Source of the DNA: Bacteroidota bacterium
GTDB taxonomy: Bacteria > Bacteroidota > Bacteroidia > Chitinophagales > LD1
Reading direction: 5' to 3'
Assembly: GCA_018267365.1 (NCBI GenBank)
Contig: JAFDYQ010000005.1
Location: forward strand, 124,001-188,000
Length of the DNA: 64,000 bases
Below are positions 1 through 8,867 of the stretch, in pieces. The notes below the pieces were generated by a model, which saw nothing but the letters and a program-made list of their open reading frames with translations, searched no databases and was not told where the DNA came from. Position 1 is the stretch's first letter. Each line of letters opens with the position of its first letter. The translations under genes were made by a program, and so were the position numbers.

Positions 1-131
1 ACCAGCAAAGATAGGGCTGAATGGGGAAAGTGGAGGGGTCAGATGCGGCATTTGTGAGGGGTGGGATATGGGCTCGTCAGTGTGCTGCCCCCATTTGTGT
101 GCATCAGGCGGGGCTTATAGGGCACGCATAG

Positions 132-165
132 ACCCTTCGCTATCGCTCAGGATGACAAAAAGGGT
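132..165. repeat. REP-like palindromic element
   Basis: The ends CCCTT (133-137) and AAGGG (160-164) are complementary, and the core reads CGCTCAGGATGACA. This core resembles extragenic palindromic elements common in environmental bacterial genomes. Only one copy is in this window, so calling it a repeat rests on that resemblance. Confidence 0.45.
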
Positions 166-289
166 GTGCATGGGTACGTCCGGTTGAGGCCGGGGATTCC
201 TTCCGCCTTATCACGCTTATTTTAAAATAGATGAAAGGCGTCGGAATGACGCGCTTTTGGTGGGATGACGCTCTGTTAAGGCTGTTCAT

Positions 290-317
290 CCGTGGTCCGT
301 GGTCAGTCGTCCGTGGT
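290..317. repeat. 7-bp micro-tandem repeat (CCGTGGT)
   Basis: Four consecutive 7-bp units: CCGTGGT (290-296), CCGTGGT (297-303), a degenerate CAGTCGT (304-310) and CCGTGGT (311-317). It lies just beyond the 3' end of the bactofilin gene. It resembles the other intergenic micro-tandem tracts in this window in design, though not in unit sequence. Confidence 0.65.
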
Positions 318-326
318 CTTAAGCCT

Positions 327-764
327 TTAGACCGCCTTGCTCATCGGGCGGACGTCATTTGTGGTAGACGACTTGGTATTGCCGCTCTCGTCCTGGCGGG
401 ATACCTGTATGCCCATGGTACACTTGCCGTTAAACTTGGCACCTTCCTCTACCACCAGCTTCTTGATCACGATATCACCATTGACAAAGGAGGTCTTGCT
501 CAGGATCAGCAGGTCGGCCACCTCTACGCGGCCGTTGATGCGGCCCTCTACGTAGGCGTTTTCGCTGCGGATATCGCCATCTATCTGGCCCGTAGCGCCG
601 AGCACGATCTTGCCCTTGCTGATCACATTGCCGCGTACGCGGCCATCTATACGGATATCTGCGTCAGAGTTGATCTCGCCTTCTATCACGGTGCCCTGGC
701 CGAGCTGGTTCATAGCCTTGGGGTTGAGGGCGGAGGTTCCTTCTTTCTTGGTAAATACTGACAT
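327..764 (-). CDS. bactofilin (polymer-forming cytoskeletal protein)
   Basis: 145-aa protein of the bactofilin family, which forms nucleotide-independent cytoplasmic or membrane-associated filaments with a right-handed beta-helix core. The central ~100 residues show the repeated short beta-strand pattern (GTVIEGEI, RIDGRVRGNV, ATGQIDGDI, VEGRINGRV, FVNGDIVIKK), flanked by short disordered ends. It lies 17 bp downstream of a membrane-anchored M23 peptidase on the same strand, so the two are probably co-transcribed. Bactofilin with M23 peptidase is a known pairing in cell-shape control, where the filament positions a peptidoglycan hydrolase (for example CcmA with Csd proteins in Helicobacter). 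The family assignment is firm. The role in shape is inferred from context. Confidence 0.93.
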   Translation of the reverse strand: MSVFTKKEGTSALNPKAMNQLGQGTVIEGEINSDADIRIDGRVRGNVISKGKIVLGATGQIDGDIRSENAYVEGRINGRVEVADLLILSKTSFVNGDIVIKKLVVEEGAKFNGKCTMGIQVSRQDESGNTKSSTTNDVRPMSKAV

Positions 765-781
765 AGTGCCTGTTTCAGTGT

Positions 782-1660
782 TTAGTTAAAGATCACGTAG
801 TCACGTGGGTTCAGGCTGGTGCCGCCGTGCCATATCTCAAAGTGGAGATGAGGGCCGGAGCTGAGCTCGCCGGTACTGCCGACTGCCGCGATGACATCGC
901 CCGCATGGACGAAGTTACCAACATTCTTGAATATTTTAGAATTATGCTTGTAGATGCTGACAATGTTGTCTTTATGCTGTATGGCTACCACATATCCGTA
1001 CTCTGCAGACCAGCCGGAGCTGATGATGGTACCATCCAGCGTGGCCTTGACCGGAGCGTCGGCCTTGGCCGCCACATCTATGCCGTAGTGCTCTGCCTGC
1101 GGGTCATACTCCTCTGTGACATAGCCCTCTACCGGGGCAAAGAAGTGGAACTGCCCCAGCTGGGCACCGGCACCGGACTTCTTGTCCTTATAGTTCAGCG
1201 CGTAGCTCTCCTCCTCGTCTACGTCCTTGCGCAGGGCCATCTCGTCCTCACTAGGCGCGCCTACCGAGCGGCTGGTATCGGTAGAGTTGAGCCTTTTGAC
1301 AGGGGGTACATGGCCCGAGGTGTCGGGATTGCCACTGACCACACTGGCTATATCGTCCAGATAGAGGGCGCGCTGCTCCAGCTGCTGCTCCAGTGAGTCG
1401 GTGCGAAAGGTGAGGGATACGATCTGCGAGCGGTAGTTGTAGTCGCCAAAGCCGGGTATGAAGTACTTCAGCGGGGTGTAGATGATGGCGCTGGCAGTGA
1501 GCAGGATGAGTACCACGGCTATGGTGCTGAGAAATACCCAGACATTCATACGGGTGAGCGTAAGGGAGAACTTCTCCTCAAAGGTCTCATCATTCAGCAC
1601 TACGAACCTGAATTTGTTCTTCAGGGTACTGTCGCGTCGTGTTTTGATACGGTCGGCCAT
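782..1660 (-). CDS. membrane-anchored M23 family peptidase (LytM-like)
   Basis: About 292 aa. A short basic cytoplasmic N-terminus is followed by one transmembrane helix (about residues 38-62), a periplasmic linker with a coiled-coil-prone stretch, and a C-terminal M23/LytM domain. The zinc and catalytic motifs are visible as HYGIDV (HxxxD), YKHNS and HLHFE, so it should be an active peptidoglycan endopeptidase. I chose the ATG at 1660 (MADRIKTRR) over the ATG at 1678 because the upstream one abuts a palindromic repeat and the basic start fits the family better. The gene precedes the bactofilin gene, probably in one operon. Confidence 0.9.
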   Translation of the reverse strand: MADRIKTRRDSTLKNKFRFVVLNDETFEEKFSLTLTRMNVWVFLSTIAVVLILLTASAIIYTPLKYFIPGFGDYNYRSQIVSLTFRTDSLEQQLEQRALYLDDIASVVSGNPDTSGHVPPVKRLNSTDTSRSVGAPSEDEMALRKDVDEEESYALNYKDKKSGAGAQLGQFHFFAPVEGYVTEEYDPQAEHYGIDVAAKADAPVKATLDGTIISSGWSAEYGYVVAIQHKDNIVSIYKHNSKIFKNVGNFVHAGDVIAAVGSTGELSSGPHLHFEIWHGGTSLNPRDYVIFN

Positions 1661-1677
1661 TCGTCTTATCCAAACCA

Positions 1678-1762
1678 CAGCCCCAAACCCCCAAAGGGGC
1701 TTAACAGCCAGCTCCCGCTTTATTAAAGCCCCCTTTGGGGGTTTGGGGGCCGAAGGGGGCCG
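1678..1762. repeat. inverted pair of GC-rich palindromic repeats
   Basis: Two copies of the AAGCCCC..TTTGGGGG..TTTGGGG repeat face each other: a reverse copy at 1678-1703 and a forward copy at 1723-1762. They are about 20 bp apart in the divergent spacer between the M23 peptidase gene and the SprE-like gene. Together they could fold as one long hairpin. Further copies occur at about 20571, 20738, 21091 and 46022. Confidence 0.8.
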
Positions 1763-1791
1763 AAGCCTCTTATTTTTCGGTCAAAATGTAA

Positions 1792-1799
1792 TAAATTTG
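1792..1799 (+). promoter_or_regulatory. candidate -7 element for the SprE-like gene
   Basis: TAAATTTG matches the Bacteroidota -7 consensus TAnnTTTG and lies 73 bp before the TTG start at 1873. I see no good TTTG at the -33 spacing, so the call rests on one half-site. Confidence 0.45.
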
Positions 1800-1872
1800 T
1801 TCTTTTACAGTTATTCACTGAACCTGGCGGCTATGGGTATGCCCATACGTGCCGCGTGGCATCTAAAAGACT

Positions 1873-4800
1873 TTGATTTTGCGCTTTACGAAAGTAGTAA
1901 TATTTGCATCATTCTGGGGGTTGCTTTTGCTGGCTGGTTGCTCTACGACCAATCATGCTCCGCTGCCCTCTATGGTGTATCATGATATCACGGGGCACTA
2001 CAATGCCTACTTCAACGCCAATGAGCGGCTGAAGGCGGTCTACGTCACGATGGACAAGACCCATAAGGACAACTACAAAGAGATCATCCCCCTCTATACC
2101 TACTCTGACCCCAAGGAGGCCAGCGCCGTGAGTGGTGAGCTGGACGAGATAGAGAAGCACCTGACCAACTCCGTGCAGATACACAAGGTGTCAAACTGGG
2201 CCGATGATGACTTTCTGATGATGGGCAAGGCGGTGTATATCAAGGGAAACTATGAGCGTGCCCAGAGCTTTTTCAAATACACTACTACGGAGTATAAAAA
2301 CGGCGTAGACTATGTGAAAGAGCGCCGCAAAGAAGGCAAGAATGCCAAGCCTACGCTGAAGAAGAAGCCGGTGAAGAAGCCGAAATTTGTACAGAAGCTG
2401 GACGATAAAGGCAATATGATACTGGTGAAGGTGGACGAGCGGCCACACTATACGGCTATGATCCACGAGCCTGCCCGTGCAGAGGCGCTGCTCTGGCTGG
2501 CCAAGAGCTATGCTGCGCAGAAGAAGTTTACCGAGGCAGCCTCTGTGATCCAGTTTGCCCGCTCAGATGATAAGTTTTACAAGAACCTGGACAAGGAGTT
2601 GGAAGCTACCGAGGCGGAGATCTTTCTGCGGCAGAAAAACTACCATGATGCGATCAAGCCGCTGGAGACCTATGTGGGTATGGAGAAGAAGAAGCTGAAG
2701 CGTGTACGCCCGCTCTTTATCCTGGCTCAGATCTACGAGCGCAATGGAGACTACAAGAATGCCTCTGACTACTACAAGCTGGTACTGAAAAACCGGCCCA
2801 ACTATGACATGGAGTTTTACGCCAAGATCAACCGTGCCAAGCTGGGCAGCCGCGGCGGCAACTCTGATGATATACGCAAGCTGCTCACGCAGATGAGCCG
2901 CGACGGCAAGTACAAAGACTACTACGATCAGGTGTGGTATGAGCTGGGTATGATCGCGCTGAATAGTAATGACCGCACGGCTGCGCGCAAGGACTTTCAA
3001 AAGTCTGTAGCCCTCTCTACCAAGAACGCAGACCAAAAGGCCCTCTCCTACCTCAAGCTGGCTCAGATGGACTATGAGGACGAGGCCTACGTGACCTCAA
3101 AGTACTACTATGACACTACGATGCAGAATATGGCCAAGGAGGACACCTCCTACCCTGCCGTGGAGAGCCGTGACAAAACGCTGGCCAAGCTGGTAAAGCA
3201 GATAGACATCATCACCACAGAAGATAGCCTCCAGCGCATAGCGGGCATGAGCAGTGCAGACAGGCTGAAATTTATACACAAACTGCTGGACCAAAAGCAG
3301 AAGGAGGCTGACGCCAAGGAAGCCTCTAAAGGCATCAAGAGTGTCAACTCTGACTTTATCAAGCCGGGTGCGGGTCAGGCCCCGCCACCGTCAGATGACC
3401 CGGCCAACTTGTTTTACTTTTACAATGTGACGGCCAAGGGCAATGGCTACAGTGAGTTTGTGAGAAAGTGGGGCCGCCGCAAGCTGGAAGACAACTGGCG
3501 CCGCAAAGACAAGAGTATATCCAGTGAGACCACAGATGCTACAGACTCTGCCAAGGCTAAGGCTGATTCCCTTGCCGCTACCATCACGCCCGGCTCCGAA
3601 GATGACAAGATGCTGGCCGGCCTGCCTCTGACCCCGGAAAAGATAGAGAAGTCTAACGCCAAACTGGTAGACGCCTACTACGAGGTCGGTACTGTGTACA
3701 AAGATGACCTGCAGGCCTACCGCAAAGCTATCAATGCCTTTGACGAGCTGAATAAGAGGTTTCCCGGCAATAAGCTGGAGCTGGAGAGCTGGTACCAGCT
3801 ATACCTGCTCTACGGCAAGACAAAGAATAATAACAAGGCTGAGCTATACAAAGGAAAGATACTGGACAAATATCCTGACAGCAAGATAGCTCAGTACCTC
3901 AAAAATCCTGAGTACCTGGCGCAGGAGATGAAAAAGCAGAACTCTCTGAATGACTACTACGACGCTGCCTACAACGACTATGCTACAGGCATGTACGCCT
4001 CTGCAGAGCAGAAGATAGCCGAGGTGGATGCACAGTTTAAGGAAAATCAGATACGCGCAAAGTTTGACCTGCTCAATGCGCAGGTGCTGGCCAAGGAAAA
4101 CCGTCTGGGCGACTATGTACAGGCGCTGAATAAGGTGATCAAAAAATATCCCGGCACTCCTGAGAAGGATGTAGCGCAGACCTGGCTGACTAAGCTCAAC
4201 AGCTCAAAACTGCCTCAGGTAGATATCAGCAAGCTGCCGAAAGACTCTATAGACGCAGCAGATATGGCCAGTGCGCCGGTATTCACAGATACGACAGGCA
4301 ATGCGGATTTTCTCACAAAGGTCAATGCGCAGCGACCTAAGACAGATGCTGTGACTGCCGATGCTGCTACAAAGCCGGGCAAAGCCGGCAAGCCGGATAC
4401 CAAGGCCGTGCCTGCTGCCAAGGATACCGCTGCAGCGCCTCCTGCCAAGCCTTATGTACCACTGACCAAGGCCGAAGCCATGGACAGCGCCATCAAGGCA
4501 CGCAAAGCAATACAAGACTCTATAATAGCCAGGAGCATAGCCGACCGCAAAGCAAAGCAAGACTCTCTCGCTGCTCTCGCTGCCGCCCGCAAGGCCGCTC
4601 AGGACTCTGTGATCGCTCATAATATAGCCGCACGCAAGGCGCATCAGGATTCCATAGCTGCGGCCAATGCTGCGAAACAAAAGGCCCGTGAAGAAGCTAT
4701 AGCCAGAAATATAGCTGAGAAGAAAGCACGTCAGGACTCGATAGCGGCGGCTCAGGCCGCAAAAGCGGGCGCTGCCGGCAATAAACCCGGAGCCAAAACC

Positions 4801-6009
4801 GGCAATACGGCTGCTCAGGACTCGCTGGCTGCACTGGTGGCTGCGCGCAAGGCCAAACAGGACAGCATGATAGCCCGCACCGCTGCGCTGAAGAAGGCCG
4901 CACAAGACTCTATAGACCGGCGGATAGCTGCCCGCAAGGCGCTACAGGATTCCCTCAATGCCGCAAAGAATGCCGCCATCAAAGCAAAACAGGACTCTAT
5001 CAATGCACGTCTGGCAGCCAGGAAGGCTGCACAAGACTCTATCGCTACGGCGAGAGCTGCTGCTGACCGGGCCAGGCAGGATTCTATCAATGCTAAGAAG
5101 GGTATCAAGCCTGCGGCTGCGGCGGGAGCAACTCCTCCTGCCGGCAATAGACCTAAGACGCTGCAAGAGCGCAGAGACTCTATGCTGGCAGCCCGGGCTA
5201 AAGACTCTATAGACAACAAGAATACAGCTGGCAGGCCTAAGACGCTGCAGGAGCGCAGAGACTCCATGCTAGCCGCTAACGCTGCTAAGGCGAGCCATCC
5301 TAAAACACTGCAGGAGCGCCGTGACTCTATGCTAGCAGCGCGCGCCAAGGACTCTCTGGACCGCAAGAACGGTGCCGCTCATCCTAAGACACTGCAGGAG
5401 CGCCGCGACTCTATGCTCGCAGCCAGGGCAGCTCATGTGAAGGACTCTATCGCAGCTGCCAAGAAAGAATCAGCCAAACCAGCCGGCAAACCTGAAACCA
5501 AGCCAGTGGTGAAAGAAACGCCGAAGGCGACTCCTGCTACTGCGAAGGCTACGCCGAAGGACACCGTCAAACCCGCTGCTGCCAAAGGACCGTCTACACC
5601 TGTGGCACAGCGCCCTGCCTTTGATAGTGATACCACTGCTGCCATGTATGGCAAGATGGATAATGCACCGCACGGCGTCGTGATCTGGTTCCTTGACCCG
5701 ATAGCATATAATAGTGCTGTGAGCAGTGCGATAGATAAGTTTGATGCAGAGAATGGCTATACTACGACTACTACCCGTGGTGTGGAAATAGATAAGGACA
5801 GCAAACTGGTCAATATCAAATCCTTTAAGGACAAAGATGCAGCTATGGCCTATATCTCTGCCCTGAAGGCTAAGCTGCATGAAGTACTACCGGCGCTGTC
5901 AGAAGATCAATACTTTATAGGTGCCATCTCTACGCTGAACTACTCTACGCTGGTAGGAAGCAAGGCGATCAATAACTATCGCCACTTCTACAGGGAGAAC
6001 TATAAGTAG
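1873..6009 (+). CDS. sprE: SprE/PorW-like TPR lipoprotein (type IX secretion / gliding)
   Basis: 1378-aa lipoprotein. The N-terminus has a hydrophobic signal ending in a lipobox (LLLAGC), so Cys23 should be lipidated. TPR-like helical repeats fill about residues 60-790. An Ala/Lys/Gln/Asp/Ser-rich repeat region spans about 875-1275. A conserved C-terminal ~110-residue domain follows, ending YRHFYRENY. The N-terminal phrase YHDITGHYNAYFNANERL and the C-terminal domain are typical of SprE (Flavobacterium) and PorW (Porphyromonas), which are needed for T9SS function. Flavobacterium SprE is about 870 aa, so this copy carries a large extra low-complexity block. There is no ATG: the start is TTG at 1873 or 1879. 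The T9SS cargo protein at 9034 supports the system being present. Confidence 0.8.
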   Translation: MILRFTKVVIFASFWGLLLLAGCSTTNHAPLPSMVYHDITGHYNAYFNANERLKAVYVTMDKTHKDNYKEIIPLYTYSDPKEASAVSGELDEIEKHLTNSVQIHKVSNWADDDFLMMGKAVYIKGNYERAQSFFKYTTTEYKNGVDYVKERRKEGKNAKPTLKKKPVKKPKFVQKLDDKGNMILVKVDERPHYTAMIHEPARAEALLWLAKSYAAQKKFTEAASVIQFARSDDKFYKNLDKELEATEAEIFLRQKNYHDAIKPLETYVGMEKKKLKRVRPLFILAQIYERNGDYKNASDYYKLVLKNRPNYDMEFYAKINRAKLGSRGGNSDDIRKLLTQMSRDGKYKDYYDQVWYELGMIALNSNDRTAARKDFQKSVALSTKNADQKALSYLKLAQMDYEDEAYVTSKYYYDTTMQNMAKEDTSYPAVESRDKTLAKLVKQIDIITTEDSLQRIAGMSSADRLKFIHKLLDQKQKEADAKEASKGIKSVNSDFIKPGAGQAPPPSDDPANLFYFYNVTAKGNGYSEFVRKWGRRKLEDNWRRKDKSISSETTDATDSAKAKADSLAATITPGSEDDKMLAGLPLTPEKIEKSNAKLVDAYYEVGTVYKDDLQAYRKAINAFDELNKRFPGNKLELESWYQLYLLYGKTKNNNKAELYKGKILDKYPDSKIAQYLKNPEYLAQEMKKQNSLNDYYDAAYNDYATGMYASAEQKIAEVDAQFKENQIRAKFDLLNAQVLAKENRLGDYVQALNKVIKKYPGTPEKDVAQTWLTKLNSSKLPQVDISKLPKDSIDAADMASAPVFTDTTGNADFLTKVNAQRPKTDAVTADAATKPGKAGKPDTKAVPAAKDTAAAPPAKPYVPLTKAEAMDSAIKARKAIQDSIIARSIADRKAKQDSLAALAAARKAAQDSVIAHNIAARKAHQDSIAAANAAKQKAREEAIARNIAEKKARQDSIAAAQAAKAGAAGNKPGAKTGNTAAQDSLAALVAARKAKQDSMIARTAALKKAAQDSIDRRIAARKALQDSLNAAKNAAIKAKQDSINARLAARKAAQDSIATARAAADRARQDSINAKKGIKPAAAAGATPPAGNRPKTLQERRDSMLAARAKDSIDNKNTAGRPKTLQERRDSMLAANAAKASHPKTLQERRDSMLAARAKDSLDRKNGAAHPKTLQERRDSMLAARAAHVKDSIAAAKKESAKPAGKPETKPVVKETPKATPATAKATPKDTVKPAAAKGPSTPVAQRPAFDSDTTAAMYGKMDNAPHGVVIWFLDPIAYNSAVSSAIDKFDAENGYTTTTTRGVEIDKDSKLVNIKSFKDKDAAMAYISALKAKLHEVLPALSEDQYFIGAISTLNYSTLVGSKAINNYRHFYRENYK
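4480..5445 (+). repeat. coding repeats in the SprE-like protein: (RKAxQDSIAA)n then (PKTLQERRDSMLAA)4
   Basis: Block one (about 4490-5100) encodes at least 12 degenerate 14-15-residue units of the type RKAxQDSIxAxxAA. Block two (5149-5440) encodes four near-identical units beginning PKTLQERRDSMLAA. The alternating K/R, Q/D and A/I pattern predicts long charged helices, possibly a stiff spacer between the TPR part and the C-terminal domain. The repetition at DNA level suggests expansion by slippage or recombination. Confidence 0.85.
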
Positions 6010-6086
6010 AGTCACACCGGCATTCGAGACATCAGAAAAAATCATCATATTCATACTATTATTCAATCTATAAACCAAACATGATC

Positions 6087-6671
6087 ATGAAAACTTTCGC
6101 CTCTCTACTGCTCGCCATTTGCCTATCAGCCAACCTGGCTGCCCAGACAGGTATCTATATGACCTATGATGACTTTAAGGCCGGCAAACTGCTGAAGGCC
6201 GACAACAAAGAGCTCAGCATTAAAATAAAACACGAGATCACTATGAAGACCGGTGGCGAGACCAAGACCTTTGAGACAAAGGACTTCTATGCCATGCTGC
6301 TGGATGGTGAGCTCTATCGCTTCTCTCCTACAGCTATGGGTAATATCTATCTGAAGCTGCAAACCGTAGACGACCACTATGCACTGTGGATGTACTCTGA
6401 GACACGCTACTCTAGTGGCGGCGGCGGTAGCCATACCAATGCGATCTACTACCTGTCAAAAGGCCTCGATGGCAAAATGACAGACATCAGCATGAATGGT
6501 CAGCTGAAAGCGCTGGAGTCAGATAGCGACTTCAAGGATCTGGTAGGCTGCATCCAGAAGAAGGGCAAGCTGACCATGATGCGCCCGCTGGTCAGGAGCG
6601 CAGCTGAGTGCATAGCAGAAGATCCTACCTACAAGAAAGATCCTAAGTCGGTGATCCCTGCCATCAAGTAG
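6087..6671 (+). CDS. exported protein of unknown function
   Basis: About 194 aa with a clear signal peptide (MKTFASLLLAICLSANLAAQ) and no recognised domain. The mature part is small and mixed alpha/beta, with a glycine stretch (SSGGGGS) near residue 115. The ATG at 6081, two codons upstream, is an alternative start. The gene follows the SprE-like gene by about 75 bp on the same strand and may share its transcript. It converges with the HAD phosphatase gene, leaving 3 bp between their ends. Confidence 0.7.
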   Translation: MKTFASLLLAICLSANLAAQTGIYMTYDDFKAGKLLKADNKELSIKIKHEITMKTGGETKTFETKDFYAMLLDGELYRFSPTAMGNIYLKLQTVDDHYALWMYSETRYSSGGGGSHTNAIYYLSKGLDGKMTDISMNGQLKALESDSDFKDLVGCIQKKGKLTMMRPLVRSAAECIAEDPTYKKDPKSVIPAIK

Positions 6672-6674
6672 GCA

Positions 6675-7226
6675 TCAGATCAGGTCGCTGAGCCGCTGCA
6701 GCTTGTAGTCTACCAGCAGGCTCTCTACAGCATCGCTGTGCTCGCGGTCTGAGAGCATGACGGTAAACATACCCGCGTTCCTGCCAAACTGCATATCAGA
6801 GATGGAGTCGCCCACTATGAGTGACTTGGCAAAGTCTATCTCGGGAAAGTCCTGCTGCGCCTGCAGGGCCATACCGATGCGTGGCTTGCGGATACCCTCG
6901 GGGTCATTGTCTGCCATCACTGTAGCGGCGTATATAGAGTCTATACGGCCACCAGCCGCTTCTATCTCGCTGAGCATATTGAGATGGATATTGCGCAGAG
7001 TATCTTCGGTCATCTTGCCTTTGGCCACACCCTGCTGATTGGTCACCACTATGATCTTGCCAAAGATCTGAGAGAAGCGTACGATGGCATCTATAGCCCC
7101 CTCCAGAAAGAAAAATTCATCCCAGGTCTTGACGTAGTCCTTTGGGTAATGCAGATTGATCACACCATCCCTGTCTAGAAACAGCGTCCATTTCTTGTCC
7201 ACCTTCAGTGTGCTGAGTATACTCAC
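6675..7226 (-). CDS. HAD-IIIA family phosphatase (GmhB-like, without zinc cysteines)
   Basis: About 183 aa. HAD motifs are visible: motif I FLDRDGVIN with the nucleophile and acid/base aspartates, motif II VVTNQQGVA, motif III KPRIGM, and motif IV VGDSISD. The closest match by motif order is D-glycero-D-manno-heptose 1,7-bisphosphate phosphatase (GmhB). The zinc-binding Cys/His cluster of classical GmhB before the KP motif is missing here (GIRKPRIGM), so the substrate is uncertain. The GTG at 7226 is chosen because the upstream in-frame 42 codons translate an intergenic micro-repeat and look non-coding. Confidence 0.75.
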   Translation of the reverse strand: MSILSTLKVDKKWTLFLDRDGVINLHYPKDYVKTWDEFFFLEGAIDAIVRFSQIFGKIIVVTNQQGVAKGKMTEDTLRNIHLNMLSEIEAAGGRIDSIYAATVMADNDPEGIRKPRIGMALQAQQDFPEIDFAKSLIVGDSISDMQFGRNAGMFTVMLSDREHSDAVESLLVDYKLQRLSDLI

Positions 7227-7252
7227 GGGTGCAATAATAGGAAATCTGCATT

Positions 7253-7283
7253 TAGTAGTGAGTAGTGAGTATCGCGTATTGAG
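7253..7283. repeat. micro-tandem repeat (AGTAGTG / GAGTA type)
   Basis: The tract reads TAGTAGTGAGTAGTGAGTAT followed by CGCGTATTGAG. Its reverse complement matches the tract at 48598-48624, sharing ATACTCACTACTCA preceded by CGC(G/A). It lies upstream of the HAD gene. Together the two copies define one dispersed family. Confidence 0.6.
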
Positions 7284-7431
7284 ATAATGCCAATAGTGTA
7301 TCGTGTACTTTAATACGGAGTTGATCAACCGCCAAGAACACGGAGAACGCAAAGATTTATAAAATACCTCCGCTTTCTTGGCGGCCTTTGCGGTCCGAAG
7401 GGCACCACGATATCAGATTACTTCATACAAG

Positions 7432-8850
7432 TTAGCCTGTCAGCTGATTAAGCTTTTCCATGATCCAGCCCCGGTCAGCCATGTTAGGTGTGCTTTCTAT
7501 TTCTTTGCGTAGCTGGGTCATCGCTTTTTTGTCTTTCACATCTGAGCGATAGAGTTTCATTACATACCGTGCAAAGTTGCCATAGTTCAGCTGGTTCATC
7601 TCTGAGATCAGCTTCTTTCTACGCAGCAGTATGCGGAAGCTCTCCTTTAGCGACTGTAGTGACTGATACTCGTCCAGTTCATAATAGGTCTTCATGAGCG
7701 TGGTCTTGGAGTCCAGCAGGTAGAAGATATCGCTGTACTCCACATTCTGCAGCAGGCGCAGTACGCGATCGTACTGCTGTGTAGCAAAGTAGTAGCGGGC
7801 ACGGTTGAAAGTATAGGCATTATCCCTTTCCGCCCTTGGTATCTTGTGGCGGTAGTCCTCTATGAACTGCTCCGTCCATTTATAGTCCTTATTGCGCAGA
7901 CCTATGGTCACGATATTCTTGAAATCCCAAGGCGACAGCTCTCCGCGTGTCAGGATAATACTGTGCTCCAATGCCTGCTGGTACAGCTCGAGTATCTGGC
8001 GTAGATAGTTGCCGCTGCCATAGTTGATCCGGTTGATACAATAGTTGATAGCAAAGGCGTAGAGGTCCTTCTGCACCTCTGTGGTAAAGGTGGTAATATG
8101 ATCGAAGAGGATCTGCCTGAGCGCCTCAAAGTGTGCCTCCCGCTCCGGCTCTATGAGCGACATCACGATATAGTAGTAGGCCCTGAGCAGCGGTACATCA
8201 TCATATCGCGCTTCCTGGCAGTGCGCCAGCACCTCCTGAATGAGAGCCACCTCCCCCTGCAAGGAAAGAAAGGCCTGATAGTGCAGCATCGCCGCACAGA
8301 AGCGCAGCTTGGTGATGAGATAGTAGGTGTCCAGTGCGGCCATGGTCTCCAGCAGGTTCTTGTCGGTGCTGCGTTCCTGCTTGCTCTCCAGGTAGTAGTG
8401 ATGGAGCATCTCCATGCGAAAAGTGTGCAGGTAGTAGTCCCCTGACCGGAGTGGCTGGTGGTCATGCAGGCGGCGAACGTACTGGTGCATATCCCCGAAA
8501 TACCTGTCCAGCTGTCGATCGGTCAGTGACTCAAGTATATCCATATGCTCGCGCACAGGCTGGCTGTAGTATTTCTCCAGAGCCAGAAACCCCTCTATGC
8601 GGCGAGCAAAGTTCGTAAAGAGGCGAGCGTAATCCTGATTTGTAAATTTCTTTTGCGGGAAGAGGTGGTGAGCCAGTTGCTCGCGGGTCAGCACCTCACC
8701 TTCACTGCGGAGCAGGGGTAGCATCAGGTCATATAGCCGGATAAAAGTCTGATCTTCATTGTGCAATGGTGAGCAGAGATATTTCCGCAGCCGCTTCAGT
8801 TCATACAGCGAGAGAGATCTCATCAGCCTAAAAAACTTAGTATCCTGCAC
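7432..8850 (-). CDS. conserved helical protein of unknown function
   Basis: 472 aa with no signal peptide and no membrane segment. It is rich in Leu, Tyr, Arg and Gln with a repetitive alpha-helical pattern resembling TPR or other alpha-solenoid proteins. The N-terminus (MQDTKFFRLMRSLSLYELKR) resembles proteins seen widely in Bacteroidota without an assigned role. I recognise no catalytic motif. It stands alone, divergent from the large T9SS cargo gene. A near-consensus leftward -7 element (TATATTTA on the minus strand, 8872-8879) lies just upstream. Confidence 0.72.
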   Translation of the reverse strand: MQDTKFFRLMRSLSLYELKRLRKYLCSPLHNEDQTFIRLYDLMLPLLRSEGEVLTREQLAHHLFPQKKFTNQDYARLFTNFARRIEGFLALEKYYSQPVREHMDILESLTDRQLDRYFGDMHQYVRRLHDHQPLRSGDYYLHTFRMEMLHHYYLESKQERSTDKNLLETMAALDTYYLITKLRFCAAMLHYQAFLSLQGEVALIQEVLAHCQEARYDDVPLLRAYYYIVMSLIEPEREAHFEALRQILFDHITTFTTEVQKDLYAFAINYCINRINYGSGNYLRQILELYQQALEHSIILTRGELSPWDFKNIVTIGLRNKDYKWTEQFIEDYRHKIPRAERDNAYTFNRARYYFATQQYDRVLRLLQNVEYSDIFYLLDSKTTLMKTYYELDEYQSLQSLKESFRILLRRKKLISEMNQLNYGNFARYVMKLYRSDVKDKKAMTQLRKEIESTPNMADRGWIMEKLNQLTG

Positions 8851-8867
8851 TGATTAAAAGTTTACTA

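Larger units (their letters stand above)
1..326. other. left-edge intergenic stretch with dispersed repeats
   Basis: I see no convincing coding region here. It lies downstream of the leftward bactofilin gene and is GC-rich with low-complexity patches. It contains a palindromic dispersed-repeat-like segment (132-165) and a 7-bp micro-tandem repeat (290-317). A further phrase near 238-270 repeats GGAATGAC/GGGATGACG. No clear intrinsic terminator for the bactofilin gene was found. Confidence 0.6.

Noticed and set aside
4815-5366. Long Ser/Arg/Ala-rich open frames on the minus strand opposite the SprE-like repeat region
   Set aside because: They are antisense shadows of the low-complexity repeats, with no start signal or plausible composition.
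7227-7352. N-terminal extension of the HAD phosphatase
   Set aside because: The 42 codons upstream of GTG 7226 translate an intergenic micro-repeat and are not protein-like.
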